A stretch of DNA of 64,000 bases from Thiodiazotropha sp037384425 (lineage in GTDB: Bacteria; Pseudomonadota; Gammaproteobacteria; Chromatiales; Chromatiaceae). Where the stretch lies: NCBI GenBank assembly GCA_037384425.1, contig JARROA010000001.1, forward strand, positions 254,049 through 318,048, read 5' to 3'. Positions within the stretch are counted from its first letter, which is position 1, and each line of letters starts with the position of its first letter. The translations under genes were made by a program, and so were the position numbers. The notes beneath the pieces are model-generated. The model saw nothing but the letters and a program-made list of their open reading frames with translations, was not told where the DNA came from and made no database searches. Positions 54,915 through 62,902 of the stretch are shown piece by piece.

Positions 54915-56438
54915 CTACTCCGTTACGACTGGAATTTTTCCGATTTTCGAACGCCACTCGGCGGGGCCGGTCTGGTGGATCGAGGTGCCGCGGCTATCGA
55001 CCGCCACGGTAACCGGGAAGTCGACCACCTCGAACTCCCGGATCGCCTCCATTCCCAGATCCTCGAAGGCGAGCAGGCGGGAGCCTTTGATCGCCTTGGA
55101 GACCAGGTAGGCGGCGCCGCCCACCGCCATCAGATAGACCGCCCCGTGCTTCTTGATCGCCTCCAGGGCGGTCGGCCCACGCTCCGCCTTGCCCACCATG
55201 CCGAGCAGACCGGCCTGGCCCAGCATCATCTCGCTGAACTTGTCCATGCGGGTGGCGGTGGTGGGGCCGGCGGGGCCGACCACTTCGTCGCGCACCGGAT
55301 CGACCGGGCCGACGTAGTAGATGAAGCGGTTGTGGAAATCGACCCCCTCCGGCAGGGATTCGCCCTTGGCATAGAGATCGGCGATGCGCTTGTGGGCCGC
55401 GTCGCGGCCGGTCAACAGTTTGCCACTGAGCAGGATCAGGTCGCCGGGCTGCCATGCGGCGATCTCCTCCCGGGTCACCGTATCCAGGTTGACGCGACGG
55501 GCATCGGGCGAGGCCTCCCAGGCCACGTCGGGCCAGTCTTCCGGTTGCGGGGGAGTGAGGATGGCCGGGCCCGAGCCGTCGAGGGTGAACTCCACGTGAC
55601 GGGTGGCGGCGCAGTTGGGGATCATCCCCACCGGCAGCGAAGCGGCGTGGGTGGGGAAGTCGCTGATCTTGACGTCCAGTACCGTGGTCAGTCCACCGAG
55701 ACCCTGAGCGCCTATGCCCAGGGCGTTGACCTTGTCGTAGAGCTCCAGGCGAAGCTCCTCCTTACGGTTCGACGGGCCGCGCGCCATCAGCTCGTGGATG
55801 TCGATGGGCTCCATCAGGGACTCCTTGGCCAGCAGCATGGCCTGTTCGGCGCTGCCGCCGACACCGATGCCAAGCATCCCGGGCGGGCACCAGCCGGCGC
55901 CCATCTTCGGCAACTCGCCGAGTACCCAGTCGACCAGGGAGTCGGAGGGATTGAGCACCTTGAAGCGGGACTTGTTCTCCGAACCGCCGCCCTTGGCGGC
56001 GATCTTGATCTCCACCTTGTCGCCCTTCACCAGCTGGGTATGGACGATGGCGGGCGTGTTGTCGAGGGTGTTGGTACGCTTGCCCAGGGGATCGCTGACC
56101 ATGGAAAACCGCAGTACGTTGTCCGGATGGGAATAGCCGCGTCGCACCCCTTCGTTGACCATTTCGCTGACCGTCATCTCGCCCTGCCACTGCACCTGCA
56201 TGCCGATCTTGAGAAACACCACCACCATGCCGGTGTCCTGGCACACCGGCCGGCGGCCTTCAGCGCACATGCGGGAGTTGACCAGGATCTGCGCCATGGC
56301 GTCCTTGGCGGCGGGATTCTGCTCCCGCTCCCAGGCCTCGCCCATGGCCTTGAGGAAATCGGCCGGGTGATAGTAGGAGATGTATTGCAGGGCGTCGGCA
56401 ATGCTCTGGATGAAGTCATCCTGGCGGATCTGGGTCAT
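54915..56438 (-). CDS. fumA: Class I fumarate hydratase (iron-sulfur)
   Basis: The enzyme interconverts fumarate and malate using a 4Fe-4S cluster. The 507-residue product has the FumA N-terminal head (FIQSIADALQYISYYHP), Cys ligands in RPVCQDTGMVVVF, GAGWCPPGMLGIGVGGS and IPNCAATRHVEF, and the C-terminal FEDLGMEAIREFEVVDFPVTVAVD region. The start at 56438 is chosen for fit with the family head; 39 more codons are open upstream but unlike it. The ribosome site is weak. acuI follows 6 bases later. The symbol denotes the class; fumA and fumB cannot be told apart here. Confidence 0.94.
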   Translation of the reverse strand: MTQIRQDDFIQSIADALQYISYYHPADFLKAMGEAWEREQNPAAKDAMAQILVNSRMCAEGRRPVCQDTGMVVVFLKIGMQVQWQGEMTVSEMVNEGVRRGYSHPDNVLRFSMVSDPLGKRTNTLDNTPAIVHTQLVKGDKVEIKIAAKGGGSENKSRFKVLNPSDSLVDWVLGELPKMGAGWCPPGMLGIGVGGSAEQAMLLAKESLMEPIDIHELMARGPSNRKEELRLELYDKVNALGIGAQGLGGLTTVLDVKISDFPTHAASLPVGMIPNCAATRHVEFTLDGSGPAILTPPQPEDWPDVAWEASPDARRVNLDTVTREEIAAWQPGDLILLSGKLLTGRDAAHKRIADLYAKGESLPEGVDFHNRFIYYVGPVDPVRDEVVGPAGPTTATRMDKFSEMMLGQAGLLGMVGKAERGPTALEAIKKHGAVYLMAVGGAAYLVSKAIKGSRLLAFEDLGMEAIREFEVVDFPVTVAVDSRGTSIHQTGPAEWRSKIGKIPVVTE

Positions 56439-56619
56439 GAGTGGAGTCTGCTCTATAGACGGGTTGCTAATGAGAGTGAAGGTCTGCCTGGAAACAAGTT
56501 TCTTGTTTTGTTCTCGTAAGAAAACAGGTGCTTGCGTTATCGAATAGTGTAGCACCGGGAACCCGGAAAGCGATCATATACCCCGGTGGGCCCACTCGGT
56601 ACCACCGTGTTGCAGGTCT

Positions 56620-56678
56620 CGGTGCGGCAAGCCGCACCCTACACGGGATCAGGGTGTAGGGTGCGGCTTGCCACACCG
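56620..56678. repeat. Inverted repeat, gtagggtgcggcttgccgcac family
   Basis: Arms cggtgcggcaagccgcacc... (from 56620) and gtgtagggtgcggcttgcc... (to 56678) are inverted copies with one mismatch, about 9 bases apart. It lies 9 bases from the sucB stop, in the 249-base gap to fumarase, and may act as the end of the sucAB transcript. Confidence 0.78.
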
Positions 56679-56687
56679 TGGAGACTG

Positions 56688-57884
56688 TTAGATCTCCAGC
56701 AGCAGCCGGCTCGGGTCTTCCAGCAGTTGCTTGATGGTGACCAGGAACTGCACCGCGTCGCGTCCGTCGATGATGCGGTGGTCGTAGGAGAGGGCCAGGT
56801 ACATCATCGGACGGATCACGATTTCGCCGTTTTCCACCACCGCGCGCTGCTGAATCGAGTGCATGCCGAGAATGGCGCTCTGTGGCGGATTGAGGATCGG
56901 GGTCGAGAGCATGGAGCCGAAGACCCCGCCGTTGGTGATGGAGAAGGTGCCGCCGGTGAGGTCCTCATAGCTGAGAGCGCCATCCTGTGCCTTGATGCCG
57001 AACTCCTTGATGCGCTTTTCGATAGCGCCGAAGCCGAGCTTGTCGGCATCGCGCAGGATCGGCACCACCAGGCCACGCGGCGAGGAGACCGCGATGCCGA
57101 TATCGAAGTAGCCGTGGTAGAGAATATCGTCGCCGTCGACCGTGGCGTTGATGATCGGGTACTGCTTCAGCGCCTCCACCGCGGCCTTGACGAAGAAGGA
57201 CATGAAGCCGAGGCGAACGTCGTGCTGCTTCTCGAAGGCCTCGCGATAGCGTGCGCGCAGGTCGGAGACCGCCTGCAGGTTGACCTCGTTGAAGGTGGTG
57301 AGGATGGCGGCGGTTTGCTGCGCTTCGACCAGACGCTCCGCCACTCGCTTGCGCAGACGGGTCATCGGTACCCGCTCTTCGGCTCTGTCGCCACTGGTGG
57401 GCATGCTCGGTGCCGGCGTCGGTTTGGCCGCGGGCTCCGGTTTCACCGCCGGTTTGGCGGCCTCGGCCTGGCGGGCTTCCAACGCGGCTTCCACGTCGGC
57501 CTTGAGAATGCGGCCGTTCTTACCGCTGCCCTGAATGGTGGCGGGATCGATACCGGTCTCGTTGATGAGCCGTCTGACGGACGGTGAGAGCGCTGAGACT
57601 TCGTCCTGCGCGGCGTCCTCCGACGCAGGAGGTGCGGCCGCAGCGGCGCCGGCCTCGATGATGCCGAGGATATCCTCCGCCTGCACGGTATCGCCGTCGT
57701 TGTAGCGGATCTCCTTCAGCACCCCGGCTTGTGGCGCCGGCACCTCTAACACGACCTTGTCGGTCTCCAGATCCACCAGGGACTCATCCTGCGTCACCGC
57801 ATCGCCGGGCTGTTTGTGCCAGTTGAGGATGGTCGCGTCGGAGACGGATTCGGGGAGTTGGGGAACGCGTAGTTCGATGCTCAT
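56688..57884 (-). CDS. sucB: 2-Oxoglutarate dehydrogenase E2 (dihydrolipoamide succinyltransferase)
   Basis: E2 passes the succinyl group to CoA. The 398-residue product has one lipoyl domain (residues 1-80, Lys in LETDKVVLE), a peripheral-subunit-binding domain (SPSVRRLINETGIDPATIQGSGKNGRI, about 105-140 in pieces), and a catalytic domain with SYDHRIIDGRDAV. The ATG overlaps the sucA stop (ATGA); the longer open frame upstream overlaps sucA out of phase and is not coding. E3 is presumably supplied by lpdA, whose gene lies far away. No sucC/sucD genes follow; the next minus-strand gene is fumarase after a repeat. Confidence 0.97.
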   Translation of the reverse strand: MSIELRVPQLPESVSDATILNWHKQPGDAVTQDESLVDLETDKVVLEVPAPQAGVLKEIRYNDGDTVQAEDILGIIEAGAAAAAPPASEDAAQDEVSALSPSVRRLINETGIDPATIQGSGKNGRILKADVEAALEARQAEAAKPAVKPEPAAKPTPAPSMPTSGDRAEERVPMTRLRKRVAERLVEAQQTAAILTTFNEVNLQAVSDLRARYREAFEKQHDVRLGFMSFFVKAAVEALKQYPIINATVDGDDILYHGYFDIGIAVSSPRGLVVPILRDADKLGFGAIEKRIKEFGIKAQDGALSYEDLTGGTFSITNGGVFGSMLSTPILNPPQSAILGMHSIQQRAVVENGEIVIRPMMYLALSYDHRIIDGRDAVQFLVTIKQLLEDPSRLLLEI

Positions 57885-60736
57885 TGATTTGCCTGATTCC
57901 TGTAGTTCATGCGTGGGTTGATGCGTCCGGTAAGCGCTTCGTCGACCAGCGTTTCCTGTTGTGAGACATGTACGGTGCGATAGCCGACGGCAGGTGCGGC
58001 AGCGGTGGGACGGCCGACGTAGTGCAGCGGCTTGCCCTTGGCGGTCAACGGATAGAAGCGGTGCTTGATCTGATCCCAGGCCCCTTGGTTCTGCGGTTCC
58101 TCCTGACACCAGATGTACATCTTGGCGTTCTTGTAGCGGCGGATGACCTTGTCGAAGGCCTTCTGTGGGAAGGGGTAGAGCTGTTCGACGCGGATGATGG
58201 CGACATCGTCGAGGCTGCGGGAACGGCGTGTCTCGAGCAGGTCGTAGTAGACCTTGCCGGAGCACATGACCACCCGCTTGACCTTCTTCGGATCGATGTC
58301 GTCGATCTCGTCGATCACCAACTGGAACTCGCCGTCCACCAGCTCCTGCTTGGTAGAGGCGGCGAGACGGTGGCGCAGCAGGCTCTTGGGCGACATCACG
58401 ACCAGTGGGTGGCGATAGGGGCGCAGCATCTGCCGGCGCAGCAGATGGAAGATCTGGGCCGGTGTGGTCGGGTTGCAGACCTGAATGTTGTGGTTGGCGC
58501 AGAGCCGCAGGAAACGCTCCGGACGCGCCGAGGAGTGTTCCGCGCCCTGGCCCTCGTAACCGTGGGGCAACAGCATCACCAGGCCGCACAGCAGACCCCA
58601 TTTCTCGCCACCCGAGCTGATGAATTGGTCGATCACCACCTGGGCGCCGTTGGCGAAGTCGCCGAACTGGGCCTCCCAGATGGTCAGGGAGTCGGGCTCG
58701 GCGGTGGCATAGCCGTATTCGTAGCCGAGTACCGCCTCCTCCGAAAGCAGGGAGTCGATGACCACGAAGTCGGCCTGGTCGTTGCTCAGGTGTTGCAGCG
58801 GAACCAGGGCGTCGCCGGTCTGCTGGTCATGCAGTACCGCATGGCGGTGGAAGAAGGTGCCGCGTCCGGAATCCTGGCCGGAGAGGCGGATCGGTATGCC
58901 GGCAGTGAGCAGTGAGGCGTAGGCCATGTTCTCGGCGAAGCCCCAGTCGATCAGCTGGTCTCCGCCGGCCATGCGTTTGCGCTCTTTCCAGATCTTTTCC
59001 ACACGCGGGTGGAGTTCGAAGCCGGTGGGTACGTGTAACAGTTGCTGAGCCAGACGATCGAAGAGCTCGTGATCCATGCCGGCATCGTACGGATGGTCCC
59101 ACTCGATACCCTTGTAGCGATCCCAACGCACCGCGTAGGGGTGGCGCAGGGCGCAGATCACCGGTCGCGCCTCGAGGATGCCGCTCTCCAGGGAGTTACG
59201 GTAGGTGTCGACCAGATCGCGCGCCATCTGCGGATTGATCACCCCCTCCTGGGTCAGTTTCTCCGCGTACAGGGTCTGCACCGTTGGGTGGTTGCGGATC
59301 TTGCGATACATCTGCGGCTGGGTCACTGCCGGCTCGTCCGCCTCGTTGTGGCCGTGGCGGCGGTAGCAGATCATGTCGATGATGACGTCCTTACGGAAAC
59401 GCATGCGGAAGTCGAGCGCCAGCCGGGTGACGAAGATCACCGACTCGGGATCGTCACCGTTGACGTGAAAGATGGGGGCCTGGACCATCTTCGCCACGTC
59501 GGTGCAGTAGTAGGTCGAGCGGGTGTCCAGCGGATTGCTGGTGGTGAAACCGATCTGGTTGTTGATGATGACGTGGACCGTGCCGCCGGTGGAGTAGCCG
59601 CGTGTCTGTGACAGGTTGAGCGTCTCCATCACCACGCCCTGGCCGGCGAAGGCCGAGTCGCCGTGGATGAGGATCGGCAACACCTTGGAGCCGTCGTGAT
59701 CACCCCGTCGCCGCTGACGGGCGCGCACTGAGCCTTCGATCACCGGATTGATGATCTCCAGGTGCGAAGGATTGAAGCCGAGGGCGATGTGCACGAGGCC
59801 GCCGGGAGTGTCGATGTCGGTGGAGAAGCCCATGTGGTACTTCACGTCACCGGCCAGCCGCTGGGGGTTGACCTCGACCCGGCCTTCGAACTCGTCGAAG
59901 ATCTCCTGCGGCGGCTTGCCGAGGATATTGGTGAGTACATTGATGCGGCCGCGATGGGCCATGCCGATGACCACCTCGTTGATGCCGCTGCCGCCGCCGT
60001 GTTGGATCAGATCGTCGAGTAGCGGAATCAGGGTCTCAGCGCCTTCCAGGGAGAAGCGTTTCTGTCCCACATACTTGGTGTGCAGATACTTTTCTATACC
60101 CTCTCCGGCGGTGAGCAGGGTCAGCAGCCACTTTTTCTCCTCCACGCTGAAGCTCTGCAGCAGATGGCGCTGTTCGATGCGCTCCTGAATCCAGCGTTTC
60201 TGGCGGGTGTCGGTGATGTGTGCATACTCGGTGCCGATGCTGCCGCAGTAGCTCTTCTCCAGCAGTTCGATGATGTCGCGCAGTTTCATGCGCTCGGGGG
60301 CGAACAGGGAGCCGGTATTGAAGATGGCGTCGAGATCGATGTGGTCCAGGTTATGATAGGCCAGGTCGAGGTCGTCGACGTGTACCGGCTCCCGCAGATT
60401 CAGGGGATCGAGATCGGCCTTCTGATGACCGCGCATGCGGTAACCGTTGATGAAGCGCAGTACGGAGGCCTGTTGTTCGGCGGCTGCCGGTGACAGGGTC
60501 TCCTGGGGCAGCGCGGTGGTGTGCTTCTCTTTGACCAGATGGAGGAAACGCTGACGGATCGGCTCGTGCGGGGTGTCGGCGCGATCCGCCTTGGGCAACT
60601 GGTCAAACTGCCTTCGCCAGTCTTCGGGGACGCTTTCCGGGTCTTTCAGATAATTTTCGTAGAGTTCTTCGACAAAGGTGGCATTACCGCCCGAATAGGC
60701 GGTGGTGGAGCGGAGCACGTCCAGCTTGTTGGTCAT
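57881..60736 (-). CDS. sucA: 2-Oxoglutarate dehydrogenase E1
   Basis: E1 decarboxylates 2-oxoglutarate on thiamine diphosphate. The 951-residue product matches the SucA length. It has an N-terminal subunit segment (EELYENYLKDPESVPEDWR), a TPP-binding HGDSAFAGQGVVMETLNLSQ region, the GDDPESVIFVTRL part, and a C-terminal QEEPQNQGAWDQIKHR. AGAGAAG precedes the ATG. It heads sucA-sucB with a 4-base overlap. The 330-base gap upstream has no clear gene; a CATTATACA word about 30 bases before the ATG may be the -10 region, without a good -35. Confidence 0.98.
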   Translation of the reverse strand: MTNKLDVLRSTTAYSGGNATFVEELYENYLKDPESVPEDWRRQFDQLPKADRADTPHEPIRQRFLHLVKEKHTTALPQETLSPAAAEQQASVLRFINGYRMRGHQKADLDPLNLREPVHVDDLDLAYHNLDHIDLDAIFNTGSLFAPERMKLRDIIELLEKSYCGSIGTEYAHITDTRQKRWIQERIEQRHLLQSFSVEEKKWLLTLLTAGEGIEKYLHTKYVGQKRFSLEGAETLIPLLDDLIQHGGGSGINEVVIGMAHRGRINVLTNILGKPPQEIFDEFEGRVEVNPQRLAGDVKYHMGFSTDIDTPGGLVHIALGFNPSHLEIINPVIEGSVRARQRRRGDHDGSKVLPILIHGDSAFAGQGVVMETLNLSQTRGYSTGGTVHVIINNQIGFTTSNPLDTRSTYYCTDVAKMVQAPIFHVNGDDPESVIFVTRLALDFRMRFRKDVIIDMICYRRHGHNEADEPAVTQPQMYRKIRNHPTVQTLYAEKLTQEGVINPQMARDLVDTYRNSLESGILEARPVICALRHPYAVRWDRYKGIEWDHPYDAGMDHELFDRLAQQLLHVPTGFELHPRVEKIWKERKRMAGGDQLIDWGFAENMAYASLLTAGIPIRLSGQDSGRGTFFHRHAVLHDQQTGDALVPLQHLSNDQADFVVIDSLLSEEAVLGYEYGYATAEPDSLTIWEAQFGDFANGAQVVIDQFISSGGEKWGLLCGLVMLLPHGYEGQGAEHSSARPERFLRLCANHNIQVCNPTTPAQIFHLLRRQMLRPYRHPLVVMSPKSLLRHRLAASTKQELVDGEFQLVIDEIDDIDPKKVKRVVMCSGKVYYDLLETRRSRSLDDVAIIRVEQLYPFPQKAFDKVIRRYKNAKMYIWCQEEPQNQGAWDQIKHRFYPLTAKGKPLHYVGRPTAAAPAVGYRTVHVSQQETLVDEALTGRINPRMNYRNQANQ

Positions 60737-61066
60737 CTTCTCTGTTGGCCGTTGTATAATGGGGGTGTGTTTAATAACTTATTTTTGTGCAGGCATCAAC
60801 AAATTTTAAACCTTGGTAAAGTTCTAACTTTCCGGGACGCCATCCAACACGCAAAATTAAAGCCGCTGTTTTGCTAAACTCTAGGCGGCAAGTGGCCTGA
60901 ATGTAAGGGACTGTTTACTGACCAACCGCTTTATTGTCCCGGTCGGCAATGAGGAAAATTCAACCGCGGAGCATCAAGCGGTGGTACGATTCACTACCGA
61001 ATCGCGGATGATGATGCAGAATATCGGAGTGATCATCCGTTCCCAGGGTGACCAAACAGGACGAAA
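60737..61066. other. Gene-free gap between sucA and the 67-aa gene
   Basis: This stretch holds the sucA leader on one side and the start region of the 67-aa gene on the other. An open frame runs 60885-61097 but has no ATG start or ribosome site, so I do not call it. AT-rich patches lie near 60775-60830. I see no RNA gene, repeat or terminator. Confidence 0.4.
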
Positions 61067-61270
61067 GTGTTGTCCGACCAAGATAGTAGTCGCTTGAGAG
61101 TCAATCTGAACCCCATCTCGCTGGAAGCGGATGTGGCCTATTTTGGCGCCCGTCTGGAACTGGTGGGGGAGCCCCATACCCGGTATCAGGCCGCTCAGCT
61201 GAAGGTCTACAAGGCGCTTGAAGAGGCGTTGGGGGACAACCTCAAGCGTCTCAAGAAGAAAGAGGCCTGA
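61067..61270 (+). CDS. Small protein of unknown function (67 aa)
   Basis: A GTG start follows AGGA by 6 bases. The 67-residue product is soluble: LRVNLNPISLEADVAYFGARLELVGEPHTRYQ (two pieces), then a helix KVYKALEEALGDNLKRLKKK with a Lys-rich end. It has no Cys, signal peptide or membrane segment. I do not recognise the family. The GTG is followed by TTG, either of which could start it. A weak hairpin (atccggct/agccggat, 61273-61310) follows the stop and converges with the DUF2934 gene. Confidence 0.55.
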   Translation: MLSDQDSSRLRVNLNPISLEADVAYFGARLELVGEPHTRYQAAQLKVYKALEEALGDNLKRLKKKEA

Positions 61271-61322
61271 GCATCCGGCTTGTCTTGTGGGTGGTGAGGC
61301 GGAGCCGGATTTTCAACCAAAG

Positions 61323-61606
61323 TCAGCGCTTATCTTTCTTCTTTCTCTTCTTTTTCTTTTTTTCCGGTTTCAGGAGCAGTTCGATTTCCGCTTCGGCGGC
61401 CCGCCAGTCCGCTGCCGAATCTCCCGGCGTGAATCCGCGACGTTCAGCGATGTAGTAGGCGGCGGTGGAGATCATCTCCCGGCGCAGGTCGGGGCTCAGT
61501 TGAGTCTCGTCAGGTTTAGACTTTTTTGCCTGCTTGGCCTGCTTTTTCAGCGTCTTCTTGTCCTTTTTCTCTTCCTTCGGCTTTTTTTATCTGATTTCTT
61601 GCTCAT
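61323..61606 (-). pseudogene. DUF2934 protein, frame broken by one base in an A7 run
   Basis: Read on the minus strand, an ATG at 61606 (GGAG 8 bases upstream) starts SKKSDKKS..., which stops after about 20 codons. Shifting back one base at an A7 run (61582-61588) joins it to an open frame of about 85 codons ending at the TGA at 61323-61325. The joined product of 94 residues has a Lys-rich N-terminus, the core LRREMISTAAYYIAERRGF then TPGDSAADWRAAEAEIE, the DUF2934 pattern, and a Lys-rich C-terminus. The break could be a sequencing error, transcriptional slippage on A7, -1 frameshifting on AAAAAAAG, or a real mutation. I cannot choose between these. Confidence 0.75.
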
Positions 61607-61636
61607 GGGATGGCTCCGCAATTGCGGTTCTGGGGA

Positions 61637-62122
61637 TCAACGGGGGGACTGCCAAATACCCATGCCACGGCGTCGAGCCTCCTCTTGCGCCTGCAGATAC
61701 TGGGTTTTCAGTGTGGCGGGCAAGGCGGCGTCATGGCGGATCACAGCCAATCCGGAACGTAACAACCGGAGGCCGATATCGGCGCCACCATGGCGGACTT
61801 CACCCAGTATAACACCCTGTTTGTCGCGCATTGTGAAATCGACCGTGACAAAGCGGCCCGAGAGCAGCATCCGAAGATGACGTTTCCCGATCTCTCTCCA
61901 CTTTCGGTCAGCGGCATCCGGAAGCTTGACGCCGATCAGGGCAACCGGCAGTCGTCGACCGTCATCTGTAAGGAATATGATCCGATAGGCGTCTGAAACA
62001 GCAATCACCTGTCCCGACAGGCTGACAGCGGATGCCGCGTTGGGCAGCAGCAGACAGACAAGCAGGGGAAGGAGGCGAGAGAGTGAAACCGGTCGGATTC
62101 TATGACGAGACGCGTAGGACAA
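61637..62122 (-). CDS. Secreted staphylococcal-nuclease-like protein, degenerate
   Basis: The 161-residue product has a signal peptide (RLLPLLVCLLLPNAASA) and then an OB-fold of the SNase type: VSLSGQVIAVSDAYRIIFLTDDG in pieces, IGVKLPDAADRKWREIGK, and YLQAQEEARRRGMGIWQ, the family's C-terminal helix. The catalytic Arg and Glu of active SNases (in RLLGIDAPE-type words) are not seen: the site reads VALIGVKLPD. It therefore probably lacks nuclease activity and may bind nucleic acid or protein. It ends 30 bases before the DUF2934 start on the same strand. Confidence 0.75.
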   Translation of the reverse strand: MSYASRHRIRPVSLSRLLPLLVCLLLPNAASAVSLSGQVIAVSDAYRIIFLTDDGRRLPVALIGVKLPDAADRKWREIGKRHLRMLLSGRFVTVDFTMRDKQGVILGEVRHGGADIGLRLLRSGLAVIRHDAALPATLKTQYLQAQEEARRRGMGIWQSPR

Positions 62123-62144
62123 GCGACTGGCTCCCGATGGTGAA

Positions 62145-62221
62145 TGGCGCCCTCGACAGGAGTCGAACCTGTGACCTATCGCTTAGGAGGCGATTGCTCT
62201 ATCCTGCTGAGCTACGAGGGC
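62145..62221 (-). tRNA. tRNA-Arg (anticodon CCU)
   Basis: A 77-base cloverleaf on the minus strand: acceptor GCCCTCG/CGAGGGC, D-arm GCTC...GAGC, anticodon stem ATCGC/GCGAT with loop CTCCTAA (anticodon CCT), T-arm ACAGG/CCTGT with TTCGACT, discriminator G and an encoded CCA. It reads AGG codons. Confidence 0.97.
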
Positions 62222-62233
62222 AATTCGGCGGCG

Positions 62234-62262
62234 ATTATAACAGCCGTTACCCCTGTGACCCA
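62234..62262 (-). promoter_or_regulatory. Promoter of tRNA-Arg
   Basis: On the minus strand a perfect TATAAT (62234-62239) is followed by a GC-rich discriminator (cgccgccg), the pattern of stable-RNA promoters. It ends 12 bases before the tRNA. The -35 region (TGGGTC) is weak. Confidence 0.5.
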
Positions 62263-62319
62263 GCATGCCTTTGGACGGTTCGTCCTGTGGCGCGGATCAA
62301 AGCCAGTCTATGGTGCGGT

Positions 62320-62568
62320 TCAGGATCTTGTGCACTCCAGATCGGTGCAAAACGATTCGAACCGGTTCACTTTCAGCCAGTCCCTGATACGGCAAGCGAT
62401 GCACTGGCCCACTTCGTTGAGCAGGGTGATGGCAGTACCTGTAAGGATCAGTGACCAGAAGATGGTGTCTATCCATGCATATTCGGTCAACCCTTCAAGG
62501 CCATAGACCATGAAGGACATCAGGCCGAACAGCATCGCGAGGATTAGGCCTAACAGTATGGGTAACAT
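62320..62568 (-). CDS. Small two-helix membrane protein (82 aa)
   Basis: The ATG follows TGGAG by 6 bases. The 82-residue product has two hydrophobic helices, LPILLGLILAMLFGLMSFMVY and IDTIFWSLILTGTAITLL, and a C-terminal tail with three Cys (CIACRIRDWL and FCTDLEC). A CxxC pair in the tail could bind a metal or form a disulfide. I do not recognise the family. The gene stands alone between tRNA-Arg and the ArsS gap. Confidence 0.6.
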   Translation of the reverse strand: MLPILLGLILAMLFGLMSFMVYGLEGLTEYAWIDTIFWSLILTGTAITLLNEVGQCIACRIRDWLKVNRFESFCTDLECTRS

Positions 62569-62902
62569 GACTGACTCCAGTAAATAACGATTCTTGTTAA
62601 GAATATTAGTAAATATTAAACATTAAGCAATAGGTTTGATAGCTGATTCATGATCGAGTTCAAACTTTATATATGCCGCACGAAATCAAGAGTTTGCGAT
62701 CTGATTTTTGGGGCGGGTTCGACTATCCGGAAATGCCGGATCGGGCACATGACTATGAGCGATACACCTGATTCGCCATCCAGGCTGATGGTGCGTGTTG
62801 GCCGGGATGTTGCCGGCCGCTCGAACGCATGCCTTACCACAACGATAGGGAGCCACGGCGCCCCAACGCAAACAGCGTGATGAACAACGAGGTTGATGAC
62901 CC
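62569..62902. other. AT-rich gap upstream of arsS
   Basis: The first part (62580-62670) is unusually AT-rich and holds the palindromes attctt/aagaat (about 62590-62604) and aatatt/aatatt (62603-62618), which could be an operator or the divergent promoters of the 82-aa gene and arsS. A 76-codon open frame (62650-62880) lacks a ribosome site and protein character, so I do not call it. Confidence 0.4.

Noticed and set aside
57885..58601. Upstream in-frame extension of sucB by about 240 codons
   Set aside because: It overlaps sucA out of phase and has no lipoyl-E2 character; sucB begins at the ATGA overlap at 57884.
60885..61097. Possible small gene overlapping the start of the 67-aa gene
   Set aside because: The frame is open but has no ATG near its start, no ribosome site and no recognisable protein; the 67-aa frame is better supported.
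62145..62221. tRNA-Arg as an attachment site of a genomic island
   Set aside because: No integrase and no repeated tRNA 3' end were seen within the window.
62650..62880. 76-codon open frame before arsS
   Set aside because: No ribosome site and no protein-like composition; it covers the probable arsS promoter gap.
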